Notes under the pieces: model-generated
Databases searched by the model: none
The model's input: only the letters and a program-made list of their open reading frames with translations
Told to the model about the DNA's origin: nothing
Assembly: GCF_032854445.1 (NCBI RefSeq)
Contig: NW_027018449.1
Location: 1 to 25,318, forward strand
Source: Liolophura sinensis
Lineage: Eukaryota > Mollusca > Polyplacophora > Chitonida > Chitonidae
Direction: 5' to 3'
Length of the DNA: 25,318 nucleotides
Program-made: the position numbers and the translations under genes
Shown: piece by piece, positions 10,466-22,004 of the stretch
Numbering within the stretch: position 1 is the first letter of the stretch
Layout: each line of letters starts with the position of its first letter

Positions 10466-11015
10466 TCTTACTCCATGGAAACCAAGGAAATTTGCAATTT
10501 TTCAACAGCTGGAGATGCCTGGCCCAATTGCGCATCCTTTGGCACCTTATTGATGTGGGTCAGTGTTCAATTGTACTTTTTACAGCGGATTGTATCAAGT
10601 ACCTTGTGTTTTTTTTATATACAAATGGTGTGGTTTTTCTACATGTAGATAAAGACATTGAGTTTGTCTTCGACTTAGAAGTAAGACATTTGCTGGGTGA
10701 GTTAAATGGGTTTGGCCCAAAGATTTGACGTCGTCTGGGCTACCGAAGGGCACATAACATATAATGAAAAGTTGAATATAGTAATGACCAGTCGCGATTG
10801 TACATAGTTAATGTAGCCGATTTCAATTAGCAAAAAGACCAGGCAAAAATCCAAAAGTAGAAAAACTGTTCCAATGCTGCTGGTAAGAGGCTAATCCGAC
10901 GTATTTTGTGACGAGAAATCGAATGGTGCAAACCGCGTTGCTCTCCGACCAATACTTTTGGCTGTAGCCACAAATGAATAATCAATGATGTCAAGATCAC
11001 GTGCCCAGCAACGGC
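10466..11015. repeat. Satellite unit 20 (550 bp)
   Basis: As unit 19 but with acatataatg instead of acttataatg, a change shared only with unit 30. Confidence 0.96.
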
Positions 11016-11563
11016 TCTTACTCCATGGAAACCAAGGAAATTTGCAATTTTTCAACAGCTGGAGATGCCTGGCCCAATTGCGCATCTTTTGGCGCCTTAT
11101 TGATGTGGGTCAGTGTTTAATTGTACTTTTTACAGCGGACTGTATCAAGTACCTTGTGTTTTTTATATACAAATGGTGTGGTTTTTCTACATGTAGATAA
11201 AGACATTGAGTTTGTCTTCGACTTAGAAGTAAGACATTTGCTGGGTGAGTTAAATGGGCTTGGCCCAAAGATTTGACGTCGTCTGGGCTACCGAAGGGCA
11301 CAGAACTTATAATGAAAAGTTGAATATAGTAATGACCAGTCGCGATTGTACATAGTTAATGTAGCCGATTTCAATTAGCAAAATGAGCAGGCAAAAATCC
11401 AAAAGTGCTAAAACTGTTCCAATGCTGCTGGTAAGAGGCTAATCCGACGTATTTTGTGACGAGAAATCGAATGGTGCAAATCGCGTTGCTCTCCGACCAA
11501 TACTTTTGGCTGTAGCCACAAATGAATAATCAATGATGTCAAGATCACGTGCCCAGCAACGGC
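11016..11563. repeat. Satellite unit 21, type B hybrid (548 bp)
   Basis: cttttggcgcc, ggactg, T6, cagaac, gaaaag, ttagcaaaatgagc, agtgctaaa mark type B. However, it keeps ccaagg where other B units have ccatag, has gtttaattg (between gttcaattg and gtttaaatg), and agtcgcg rather than agccgcg; also gtgcaaatcgcg. Confidence 0.95.
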
Positions 11564-12113
11564 TCTTACTCCATGGAAACCAAGGAAATTTGCAATTTTT
11601 CAACAGCTGGAGATGCCTGGCCCAATTGCGCATCCTTTGGCACCTTATTGATGTGGGTCAGTGTTCAATTGTACTTTTTACAGCGGATTGTATCAAGTAC
11701 CTTGTGTTCTTTTTATATACAAATGGTGTGGTTTATCTACATGTAGATAAAGACATTGAGTTTGTCTTCGACTTAGAAGTAAGACATTTGCTGGGTGAGT
11801 TAAATGGGCTTGGCCCAAAGATTTGACGTCGTCTGGGCTACCGAAGGGCACATAACTTATAATGAAAAGTTGAATATAGTAATGACCAGTCGCGATTGTA
11901 CATAGTTAATGTAGCCGATTTCAATTCGCAAAAAGACCAGGCAAAAATCCAAAAGTGGAAAAACTGTTCCAATGCTGCTGGTAAGAGGCTAATCCGACGT
12001 ATTTTGTGACGAGAAATCGAATGGTGCAAACCGCGTTGCTCTCCGACCAATACTTTTGGCTGTAGCCACAAATGAATAATCAATGATGTCAAGATCACGT
12101 GCCCAGCAACGGC
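11564..12113. repeat. Satellite unit 22, type C (550 bp)
   Basis: gttcttttt and gtttatctac, then gggctt, cataac, gaaaag, ttcgc, agtggaaa. Same markers as units 32 and 39. Confidence 0.96.
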
Positions 12114-12663
12114 TCTTACTCCATGGAAACCAAGGAAATTTGCAATTTTTCAACAGCTGGAGATGCCTGGCCCAATTGCGCATCCTTTGGCACCTTATTG
12201 ATGTGGGTCAGTGTTCAATTGTACTTTTTACAGCGGATTGTATCAAGTACCTTGTGTTTTTTTTATATACAAATGGTGTGGTTTTTCTACATGTAGATAA
12301 AGACATTGAGTTTGTCTTCGACTTAGGAGTAAGACATTTGCTGGGTGAGTTAAATGGGCTTGGCCCAAAGATTTGACGTCGTCTGGGCTACCGAAGGGCA
12401 CATAACTTATAATGAAATGTTGAATATAGTAATGACCAGTCGCGATTGTACATAGTTAATGTAGCCGATTTCAATTCGCAAAAAGACCAGGCAAAAATCC
12501 AAAAGTGGAAAAACTGTTCCAATGCTGCTGGTAAGAGGCTAATCCGACGTATTTTGTGACGAGAAATCGAATGGTGCAAACCGCGTTGCTCTCCGACCAA
12601 TACTTTTGGCTGTAGCCACAAATGAATAATCAATGATGTCAAGATCACGTGCCCAGCAACGGC
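12114..12663. repeat. Satellite unit 23, type D (550 bp)
   Basis: T8, ttaggagt, gaaatg, ttcgc, agtggaaa. Same markers as units 33 and 40. Confidence 0.96.
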
Positions 12664-13211
12664 TCTTACTCCATGGAAACCATAGAAATTTGCAATTTTT
12701 CAACAGCTGGAGATGCCTGGCCCAATTGCGCATCTTTTGGCGCCTTATTGATGTGGGTCAGTGTTTAAATGTACTTTTTACAGCGGACTGTATCAAGTAC
12801 CTTGTGTTTTTTATATACAAATGGTGTGGTTTTTCTACATGTAGATAAAGACATTGAGTTTGTCTTCGACTTAGAAGTAAGACATTTGCTGGGTGAGTTA
12901 AATGGGCTTGGCCCAAAGATTTGACGTCGTCTGGGCTACCGAAGGGCACAGAACTTATAATGAAATGTTGAATATAGTAATGACCAGCCGCGATTGTACA
13001 TAGTTAATGTAGCCGATTTCAATTAGCAAAATGAGCAGGCAAAAATCCAAAAGTGCTAAAACTGTTCCAATGCTGCTGGTAAGAGGCTAATCCGACGTAT
13101 TTTGTGACGAGAAATCGAATGGTGCAAACCGCGTTGCTCTCCGACCAATACTTTTGGCTGTAGCCACAAATGAATAATCAATGATGTCAAGATCACGTGC
13201 CCAGCAACGGC
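12664..13211. repeat. Satellite unit 24, type B' (548 bp)
   Basis: ccatag, cttttggcgcc, gtttaaatg, ggactg, T6, cagaac, gaaatg, agccgcg, ttagcaaaatgagc, agtgctaaa. Same markers as unit 34. Confidence 0.96.
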
Positions 13212-13761
13212 TCTTACTCCATGGAAACCAAGGAAATTTGCAATTTTTCAACAGCTGGAGATGCCTGGCCCAATTGCGCATCCTTTGGCACCTTATTGAT
13301 GTGGGTCAGTGTTCAATTGTACTTTTTACAGCGGATTGTATCAAGTACCTTGTGTTTTTTTTATATACAAATGGTGTGGTTTTTCTACATGTAGATAAAG
13401 ACATTGAGTTTGTCTTCGACTTAGGAGTAAGACATTTGCTGGGTGAGTTAAATGGGCTTGGCCCAAAGATTTGACGTCGTCTGGGCTACCGAAGGGCACA
13501 TAACTTATAATGAAATGTTGAATATAGTAATGACCAGTCGCGATTGTACATAGTTAATGTAGCCGATTTCAATTAGCAAAAAGACCAGGCAAAAATCCAA
13601 AAGTGGAAAAACTGTTCCAATGCTGCTGTTTAGAGACTAATCCGACGTATTTTGTGACGAGAAATCGAATGGTGCAAACCGCGTTGCTCTCCGACCAATA
13701 CTTTTGGCTGTAGCCACAAGTGAATAATCAATGATGTCAAGATCACGTGCCCAGCAACGGC
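13212..13761. repeat. Satellite unit 25 (550 bp)
   Basis: Starts like type D (T8, ttaggagt, gaaatg) but has ttagc, then gctgtttagagactaat (splice-like donor lost) and cacaagtg, the last shared with unit 35. Confidence 0.96.
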
Positions 13762-14311
13762 TCTTACTCCATGGAAACCAAGGAAATTTGCAATTTTTCA
13801 ACAGCTGGAGATGCCTGGCCCAATTGCGCATCCTTTGGCACCTTATTGATGTGGGTCAGTGTTCAATTGTACTTTTTACAGCGGATTGTATCAAGTACCT
13901 TGTGTTTTTTTTATATACAAATGGTGTGGTTTTTCTACATGTAGATAAAGACATTGAGTTTGTCTTCGACTTAGAAGTAAGACATTTGCTGGGTGAGTTA
14001 AATGGGCTTGGCCCAAAGATTTGACGTCGTCTGGGCTACCGAAGGGCACATAACTTATAATGAAAAGTTGAATATAGTAATGACCAGTCGCGATTGTACA
14101 TAGTTAATGTAGCCGATTTCAATTCGCAAAAAGACCAGGCAAAAATCCAAAAGTAGAAAAACTGTTCCAATGCTGCTGGTAAGAGGCTAATCCGACGTAT
14201 TTTGCGACGAGAAATCGAATGGTGCTAACCGCGTTGCTCTCCAACCAATACTTTTGGCTGTAGCCACAAATGAATAATCAATGATGTCAAGATCACGTGC
14301 CCAGCAACGGC
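13762..14311. repeat. Satellite unit 26 (550 bp)
   Basis: T8, ttcgc, agtagaaa, tttgcgacg, gtgctaacc, ctccaacc. tttgcgacg and ctccaacc are shared with unit 36. Confidence 0.96.
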
Positions 14312-14860
14312 TCTTACTCCATGGAAACCATAGAAATTTGCAATTTTTCAACAGCTGGAGATGCCTGGCCCAATTGCGCATCTTTTGGCGCCTTATTGAT
14401 GAGGGTCAGTGTTCAATTGTACTTTTTACAGCGGACTGTATCAAGTACCTTGTGTTTTTTTATATACAAATGGTGTGGTTTTTCTACATGTAGATAAAGA
14501 CATTGAGTTTGTCTTCGACTTAGAAGTAAGACATTTGCTGGGTGAGTTAAATGGGCTTGGCCCAAAGATTTGACGTCGTCTGGGCTACCGAAGGGCACAT
14601 AACTTATAATGAAATGTTGAATATAGTAATGACCAGTCGCGATTGTACATAGTTAATGTAGCCGATTTCAATTAGCAAAATGAGCAGGCAAAAATCCAAA
14701 AGTGGAAAAACTGTTCCAATGCTGCTGGTAAGAGGCTAATCCGACGTATTTTGTGACGAGAAATCGAATGGTGCAAACCGCGTTGCTCTCCGACCAATAC
14801 TTTTGGCTGTAGCCACAAATGAATAATCAATGATGTCAAGATCACGTGCCCAGCAACGGC
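14312..14860. repeat. Satellite unit 27, divergent type B (549 bp)
   Basis: ccatag, cttttggcgcc, gatgagggtc, ggactg, T7, then cataac, gaaatg, agtcgcg, ttagcaaaatgagc, agtggaaa. It mixes type B markers with reference markers. Confidence 0.95.
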
Positions 14861-15410
14861 TCTTACTCCATGGAAACCAAGGAAATTTGCAATTTTTCAA
14901 CAGCTGGAGATGCCTGGCCCAATTGCGCATCCTTTGGCACCTTATTGATGTGGGTCAGTGTTCAATTGTACTTTTTACAGCGGATTGTATCAAGTACCTT
15001 GTGTTCTTTTTATATACAAATGGTGTGGTTTTTCTACATGTAGATAAAGACATTGAGTTTGTCTTCGACTTAGAAGTAAGACATTTGCTGGGTGAGTTAA
15101 ATGGGCTTGGCCCAAAGATTTGACGTCGTCTGGGCTACCGAAGGCCACATAACTTATAATGAAAAGTTGAATATAGTAATGACCAGTCGCGATTGTACAT
15201 AGTTAATGTAGCCGATTTCAATTCGCAAAAAGACCAGGCAAAAATCCAAAAGTGGAAAAACTGTTCCAATGCTGCTGGTAAGAGGCTAATCCGACGTATT
15301 TTGTGACGAGAAATCGAATGGTGCAAACCGCGTTGCTCTCCGACCAATACTTTTGGCTGTAGCCACAAATGAATAATCAATGATGTCAAGATCACGTGCC
15401 CAGCAACGGC
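14861..15410. repeat. Satellite unit 28 (550 bp)
   Basis: gttcttttt as in type C but with gtttttctac; gaaggccac as in units 9 and 18; ttcgc, agtggaaa. Confidence 0.95.
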
Positions 15411-15960
15411 TGTTACTCCATGGAAACCAAGGAAATTTGCAATTTTTCAACAGCTGGAGATGCCTGGCCCAATTGCGCATCCTTTGGCACCTTATTGATG
15501 TGGGTCAGTGTTCAATTGTACTTTTTACAGCGGATTGTATCAAGTACCTTGTGTTTTTTTTATATACAAATGGTGTGGTTTTTCTACATGTAGATAAAGA
15601 CATTGAGTTTGTCTTCGACTTAGAAGTAAGACATTTGCTGGATGAGTTAAATGGGTTTGGCCCAAAGATTTGACGTCGTCTGGGCTACCGAAGGGCACAT
15701 AACTTATAATGAAAAGTTGAATATAGTAATGACCAGTCGCGATTGTACATAGTTAATGTAGCCGATTTCAATTAGCAAAAAGACCAGGCAAAAATCCAAA
15801 AGTAGAAAAACTGTTCCAATGCTGCTGGTAAGAGGCTAATCCGACGTATTTTGTGACGAGAAATCGAATGGTGCAAACCGCGTTGCTCTCCGACCAATAC
15901 TTTTGGCTGTAGCCACAAATGAATAATCAATGATGTCAAGATCACGTGCCCAGCAACGGC
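15411..15960. repeat. Satellite unit 29 (550 bp)
   Basis: Starts tgttactcc (shared with unit 10), ttgctggatgag, gggtttggccc, ttagc, agtagaaa. Confidence 0.96.
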
Positions 15961-16510
15961 TCTTACTCCATGGAAACCAAGGAAATTTGCAATTTTTCAA
16001 CAGCTGGAGATGCCTGGCCCAATTGCGCATCCTTTGGCACCTTATTGATGTGGGTCAGTGTTCAATTGTACTTTTTACAGCGGATTGTATCAAGTACCTT
16101 GTGTTTTTTTTATATACAAATGGTGTGGTTTTTCTACATGTAGATAAAGACATTGAGTTTGTCTTCGACTTAGAAGTAAGACATTTGCTGGGTGAGTTAA
16201 ATGGGTTTGGCCCAAAGATTTGACGTCGTCTGGGCTACCGAAGGGCACATAACATATAATGAAAAGTTGAATATAGTAATGACCAGTCGCGATTGTACAT
16301 AGTTAATGTAGCCGATTTCAATTAGCAAAAAGACCAGGCAAAAATCCAAAAGTAGAAAAACTGTTCCAATGCTGCTGGTAAGAGGCTAATCCGACGTATT
16401 TTGTGACGAGAAATCGAATGGTGCAAACCGCGTTGCTCTCCGACCAATACTTTTGGCTGTAGCCACAAATGAATAATCAATGATGTCAAGATCACGTGCC
16501 CAGCAACGGC
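15961..16510. repeat. Satellite unit 30 (550 bp)
   Basis: T8, gggtttggccc, acatataatg, ttagc, agtagaaa: same markers as unit 20. Confidence 0.96.
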
Positions 16511-17058
16511 TCTTACTCCATGGAAACCATAGAAATTTGCAATTTTTCAACAGCTGGAGATGCCTGGCCCAATTGCGCATCTTTTGGCGCCTTATTGATG
16601 TGGGTCAGTGTTCAATTGTACTTTTTACAGCGGACTGTATCAAGTACCTTGTGTTTTTTATATACAAATGGTGTGGTTTTTCTACATGTAGATAAAGACA
16701 TTGAGTTTGTCTTCGACTTAGAAGTAAGACATTTGCTGGGTGAGTTAAATGGGCTTGGCCCAAAGATTTGACGTCGTCTGGGCTACCGAAGGGCACAGAA
16801 CTTATAATGAAAAGTTGAATATAGTAATGACCAGCCGCGATTGTACATAGTTAATGTAGCCGATTTCAATTAGCAAAATGAGCAGGCAAAAATCCAAAAG
16901 TGCTAAAACTGTTCCAATGCTGCTGGTAAGAGGCTAATCCGACGTATTTTGTGACGAGAAATCGAATGGTGCAAACCGCGTTGCTCTCCGACCAATACTT
17001 TTGGCTGTAGCCACAAATGAATAATCAATGATGTCAAGATCACGTGCCCAGCAACGGC
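16511..17058. repeat. Satellite unit 31, type B (548 bp)
   Basis: ccatag, cttttggcgcc, gttcaattg, ggactg, T6, cagaac, gaaaag, agccgcg, ttagcaaaatgagc, agtgctaaa. Same markers as unit 38. Confidence 0.96.
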
Positions 17059-17608
17059 TCTTACTCCATGGAAACCAAGGAAATTTGCAATTTTTCAACA
17101 GCTGGAGATGCCTGGCCCAATTGCGCATCCTTTGGCACCTTATTGATGTGGGTCAGTGTTCAATTGTACTTTTTACAGCGGATTGTATCAAGTACCTTGT
17201 GTTCTTTTTATATACAAATGGTGTGGTTTATCTACATGTAGATAAAGACATTGAGTTTGTCTTCGACTTAGAAGTAAGACATTTGCTGGGTGAGTTAAAT
17301 GGGCTTGGCCCAAAGATTTGACGTCGTCTGGGCTACCGAAGGGCACATAACTTATAATGAAAAGTTGAATATAGTAATGACCAGTCGCGATTGTACATAG
17401 TTAATGTAGCCGATTTCAATTCGCAAAAAGACCAGGCAAAAATCCAAAAGTGGAAAAACTGTTCCAATGCTGCTGGTAAGAGGCTAATCCGACGTATTTT
17501 GTGACGAGAAATCGAATGGTGCAAACCGCGTTGCTCTCCGACCAATACTTTTGGCTGTAGCCACAAATGAATAATCAATGATGTCAAGATCACGTGCCCA
17601 GCAACGGC
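17059..17608. repeat. Satellite unit 32, type C (550 bp)
   Basis: gttcttttt, gtttatctac, gaaaag, ttcgc, agtggaaa; no difference from unit 22 seen. Confidence 0.96.
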
Positions 17609-18158
17609 TCTTACTCCATGGAAACCAAGGAAATTTGCAATTTTTCAACAGCTGGAGATGCCTGGCCCAATTGCGCATCCTTTGGCACCTTATTGATGTG
17701 GGTCAGTGTTCAATTGTACTTTTTACAGCGGATTGTATCAAGTACCTTGTGTTTTTTTTATATACAAATGGTGTGGTTTTTCTACATGTAGATAAAGACA
17801 TTGAGTTTGTCTTCGACTTAGGAGTAAGACATTTGCTGGGTGAGTTAAATGGGCTTGGCCCAAAGATTTGACGTCGTCTGGGCTACCGAAGGGCACATAA
17901 CTTATAATGAAATGTTGAATATAGTAATGACCAGTCGCGATTGTACATAGTTAATGTAGCCGATTTCAATTCGCAAAAAGACCAGGCAAAAATCCAAAAG
18001 TGGAAAAACTGTTCCAATGCTGCTGGTAAGAGGCTAATCCGACGTATTTTGTGACGAGAAATCGAATGGTGCAAACCGCGTTGCTCTCCGACCAATACTT
18101 TTGGCTGTAGCCACAAATGAATAATCAATGATGTCAAGATCACGTGCCCAGCAACGGC
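17609..18158. repeat. Satellite unit 33, type D (550 bp)
   Basis: T8, ttaggagt, gaaatg, ttcgc, agtggaaa; no difference from unit 23 seen. Confidence 0.96.
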
Positions 18159-18706
18159 TCTTACTCCATGGAAACCATAGAAATTTGCAATTTTTCAACA
18201 GCTGGAGATGCCTGGCCCAATTGCGCATCTTTTGGCGCCTTATTGATGTGGGTCAGTGTTTAAATGTACTTTTTACAGCGGACTGTATCAAGTACCTTGT
18301 GTTTTTTATATACAAATGGTGTGGTTTTTCTACATGTAGATAAAGACATTGAGTTTGTCTTCGACTTAGAAGTAAGACATTTGCTGGGTGAGTTAAATGG
18401 GCTTGGCCCAAAGATTTGACGTCGTCTGGGCTACCGAAGGGCACAGAACTTATAATGAAATGTTGAATATAGTAATGACCAGCCGCGATTGTACATAGTT
18501 AATGTAGCCGATTTCAATTAGCAAAATGAGCAGGCAAAAATCCAAAAGTGCTAAAACTGTTCCAATGCTGCTGGTAAGAGGCTAATCCGACGTATTTTGT
18601 GACGAGAAATCGAATGGTGCAAACCGCGTTGCTCTCCGACCAATACTTTTGGCTGTAGCCACAAATGAATAATCAATGATGTCAAGATCACGTGCCCAGC
18701 AACGGC
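18159..18706. repeat. Satellite unit 34, type B' (548 bp)
   Basis: ccatag, cttttggcgcc, gtttaaatg, ggactg, T6, cagaac, gaaatg, agccgcg, ttagcaaaatgagc, agtgctaaa; no difference from unit 24 seen. Confidence 0.96.
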
Positions 18707-19256
18707 TCTTACTCCATGGAAACCAAGGAAATTTGCAATTTTTCAACAGCTGGAGATGCCTGGCCCAATTGCGCATCCTTTGGCACCTTATTGATGTGGG
18801 TCAGTGTTCAATTGTACTTTTTACAGCGGATTGTATCAAGTACCTTGTGTTCTTTTTATATACAAATGGTGTGGTTTATCTACATGTAGATAAAGACATT
18901 GAGTTTGTCTTCGACTTAGAAGTAAGACATTTGCTGGGTGAGTTAAATGGGCTTGGCCCAAAGATTTGACGTCGTCTGGGCTACCGAAGGGCACATAACT
19001 TATAATGAAAAGTTGAATATAGTAATGACCAGTCGCGATTGTACATAGTTAATGTAGCCGATTTCAATTAGCAAAATGACCAGGCAAAAATCCAAAAGTG
19101 GAAAAACTGTTCCAATGCTGCTGGTAAGAGGCTAATCCGACGTATTTTGTGACGAGAAATCGAATGGTGCAAACCGCGTTGCTCTCCGACCAATACTTTT
19201 GGCTGTAGCCACAAGTGAATAATCAATGATGTCAAGATCACGTGCCCAGCAACGGC
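18707..19256. repeat. Satellite unit 35 (550 bp)
   Basis: First half is type C (gttcttttt, gtttatctac); second half has ttagcaaaatgacc, agtggaaa and cacaagtg. Confidence 0.96.
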
Positions 19257-19806
19257 TCTTACTCCATGGAAACCAAGGAAATTTGCAATTTTTCAACAGC
19301 TGGAGATGCCTGGCCCAATTGCGCATCCTTTGGCACCTTATTGATGTGGGTCAGTGTTCAATTGTACTTTTTACAGCGGATTGTATCAAGTACCTTGTGT
19401 TTTTTTTATATACAAATGGTGTGGTTTTTCTACATGTAGATAAAGACATTGAGTTTGTCTTCGACTTAGAAGTAAGACATTTGCTGGGTGAGTTAAATGG
19501 GCTTGGCCCAAAGATTTGACGTCGTCTGGGCTACCGAAGGGCACATAACTTATAATGAAAAGTTGAATATAGTAATGACCAGTCGCGATTGTACATAGTT
19601 AATGTAGCCGATTTCAATTCGCAAAAAGACCAGGCAAAAATCCAAAAGTAGAAAAACTGTTCCAATGCTGCTGGTAAGAGGCTAATCCGACGTATTTTGC
19701 GACGAGAAATCGAATGGTGCAAACCGCGTTGCTCTCCAACCAATACTTTTGGCTGTAGCCACAAATGAATAATCAATGATGTCAAGATCACGTGCCCAGC
19801 AACGGC
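19257..19806. repeat. Satellite unit 36 (550 bp)
   Basis: T8, ttcgc, agtagaaa, tttgcgacg, ctccaacc. Like unit 26 but with gtgcaaacc. Confidence 0.96.
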
Positions 19807-20356
19807 TCTTACTCCATGGAAACCAAGGAAATTTGCAATTTTTCAACAGCTGGAGATGCCTGGCCCAATTGCGCATCCTTTGGCACCTTATTGATGTGGG
19901 TCAGTGTTCAATTGTACTTTTTACAGCGGATTGTATCAAGTACCTTGTGTTTTTTTTATATACAAATGGTGTGGTTTTTCTACATGTAGATAAAGACATT
20001 GAGTTTGTCTTCGACTTAGAAGTAAGACATTTGCTGGGTGAGTTAAATGGGCTTGGCCCAAAGATTTGACGTCGTCTGGGCTACCGAAGGGCACATAACT
20101 TATAATGAAAAGTTGAATATAGTAATGACCAGTCGCGATTGTACATAGTTAATGTAGCCGATTTCAATTCGCAAAAAGACCAGGCAAAAATCCAAAAGTA
20201 GAAAAACTGTTCCAATGCTGCTGGTAAGAGGCTAATCCGACGTATTTTGTGACGAGAAATCGAATGGTGCAAACCGCGTTGCTCTCCGACCAATACTTTT
20301 GGCTGTAGCCACAAATGAATAATCAATGATGTCAAGATCACGTGCCCAGCAACGGC
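19807..20356. repeat. Satellite unit 37 (550 bp)
   Basis: T8, gggctt, cataac, gaaaag, ttcgc, agtagaaa, ctccgacc; no rare marker. Confidence 0.96.
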
Positions 20357-20904
20357 TCTTACTCCATGGAAACCATAGAAATTTGCAATTTTTCAACAGC
20401 TGGAGATGCCTGGCCCAATTGCGCATCTTTTGGCGCCTTATTGATGTGGGTCAGTGTTCAATTGTACTTTTTACAGCGGACTGTATCAAGTACCTTGTGT
20501 TTTTTATATACAAATGGTGTGGTTTTTCTACATGTAGATAAAGACATTGAGTTTGTCTTCGACTTAGAAGTAAGACATTTGCTGGGTGAGTTAAATGGGC
20601 TTGGCCCAAAGATTTGACGTCGTCTGGGCTACCGAAGGGCACAGAACTTATAATGAAAAGTTGAATATAGTAATGACCAGCCGCGATTGTACATAGTTAA
20701 TGTAGCCGATTTCAATTAGCAAAATGAGCAGGCAAAAATCCAAAAGTGCTAAAACTGTTCCAATGCTGCTGGTAAGAGGCTAATCCGACGTATTTTGTGA
20801 CGAGAAATCGAATGGTGCAAACCGCGTTGCTCTCCGACCAATACTTTTGGCTGTAGCCACAAATGAATAATCAATGATGTCAAGATCACGTGCCCAGCAA
20901 CGGC
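20357..20904. repeat. Satellite unit 38, type B (548 bp)
   Basis: Same markers as unit 31: ccatag, cttttggcgcc, ggactg, T6, cagaac, gaaaag, agccgcg, agtgctaaa. Confidence 0.96.
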
Positions 20905-21454
20905 TCTTACTCCATGGAAACCAAGGAAATTTGCAATTTTTCAACAGCTGGAGATGCCTGGCCCAATTGCGCATCCTTTGGCACCTTATTGATGTGGGTC
21001 AGTGTTCAATTGTACTTTTTACAGCGGATTGTATCAAGTACCTTGTGTTCTTTTTATATACAAATGGTGTGGTTTATCTACATGTAGATAAAGACATTGA
21101 GTTTGTCTTCGACTTAGAAGTAAGACATTTGCTGGGTGAGTTAAATGGGCTTGGCCCAAAGATTTGACGTCGTCTGGGCTACCGAAGGGCACATAACTTA
21201 TAATGAAAAGTTGAATATAGTAATGACCAGTCGCGATTGTACATAGTTAATGTAGCCGATTTCAATTCGCAAAAAGACCAGGCAAAAATCCAAAAGTGGA
21301 AAAACTGTTCCAATGCTGCTGGTAAGAGGCTAATCCGACGTATTTTGTGACGAGAAATCGAATGGTGCAAACCGCGTTGCTCTCCGACCAATACTTTTGG
21401 CTGTAGCCACAAATGAATAATCAATGATGTCAAGATCACGTGCCCAGCAACGGC
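20905..21454. repeat. Satellite unit 39, type C (550 bp)
   Basis: gttcttttt, gtttatctac, gaaaag, ttcgc, agtggaaa; no difference from units 22 and 32 seen. Confidence 0.96.
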
Positions 21455-22004
21455 TCTTACTCCATGGAAACCAAGGAAATTTGCAATTTTTCAACAGCTG
21501 GAGATGCCTGGCCCAATTGCGCATCCTTTGGCACCTTATTGATGTGGGTCAGTGTTCAATTGTACTTTTTACAGCGGATTGTATCAAGTACCTTGTGTTT
21601 TTTTTATATACAAATGGTGTGGTTTTTCTACATGTAGATAAAGACATTGAGTTTGTCTTCGACTTAGGAGTAAGACATTTGCTGGGTGAGTTAAATGGGC
21701 TTGGCCCAAAGATTTGACGTCGTCTGGGCTACCGAAGGGCACATAACTTATAATGAAATGTTGAATATAGTAATGACCAGTCGCGATTGTACATAGTTAA
21801 TGTAGCCGATTTCAATTCGCAAAAAGACCAGGCAAAAATCCAAAAGTGGAAAAACTGTTCCAATGCTGCTGGTAAGAGGCTAATCCGACGTATTTTGTGA
21901 CGAGAAATCGAATGGTGCAAACCGCGTTGCTCTCCGACCAATACTTTTGGCTGTAGCCACAAATGAATAATCAATGATGTCAAGATCACGTGCCCAGCAA
22001 CGGC
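21455..22004. repeat. Satellite unit 40, type D (550 bp)
   Basis: T8, ttaggagt, gaaatg, ttcgc, agtggaaa; no difference from units 23 and 33 seen. Confidence 0.96.

Larger units (their letters stand above)
11016..13211. repeat. Higher-order block B-C-D-B', copy 1 (units 21-24)
   Basis: Four consecutive units carry the ordered marker set: type B (T6, ggcgcc, ggactg), C (gttcttttt and gtttatctac), D (ttaggagt) and B' (gtttaaatg, agccgcg). The same order recurs at 16511 and 20357. Units 22-24 look identical to units 32-34 by eye (11564-13211 against 17059-18706). Unit 21 differs from its counterparts in several markers and seems to be a hybrid. Confidence 0.88.
9366..14311. repeat. Ten-unit-offset segment, left copy (units 18-26)
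   Basis: Rare markers occur in the same order here and 5495 bp to the right: gaaggccac (units 18 and 28), acatataatg (20 and 30), the B-C-D-B' block (21-24 and 31-34), cacaagtg (25 and 35), tttgcgacg with ctccaacc (26 and 36). The match is imperfect in units 18, 19, 21 and 25, so the two segments have diverged or been patched by conversion. Confidence 0.75.
16511..18706. repeat. Higher-order block B-C-D-B', copy 2 (units 31-34)
   Basis: Starts 5495 bp (10 units) after copy 1. It carries the same ordered markers: T6 with ggcgcc, then gttcttttt with gtttatctac, then ttaggagt, then gtttaaatg with agccgcg. By eye it is identical to copy 3 from 16511 to about 18547. Confidence 0.9.
14861..19806. 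repeat. Ten-unit-offset segment, right copy (units 28-36)
   Basis: Counterpart of 9366-14311 at +5495 bp, identified by the same ordered rare markers. Unit 27 (14312-14860), a divergent type B unit, separates the two segments. Confidence 0.75.

Noticed and set aside
11838-12098. An 86-codon reverse-strand open frame in many units
   Set aside because: It opens only in units with ttcgc and is closed in ttagc units by an in-frame stop. It overlaps the other frames and resembles no known protein.
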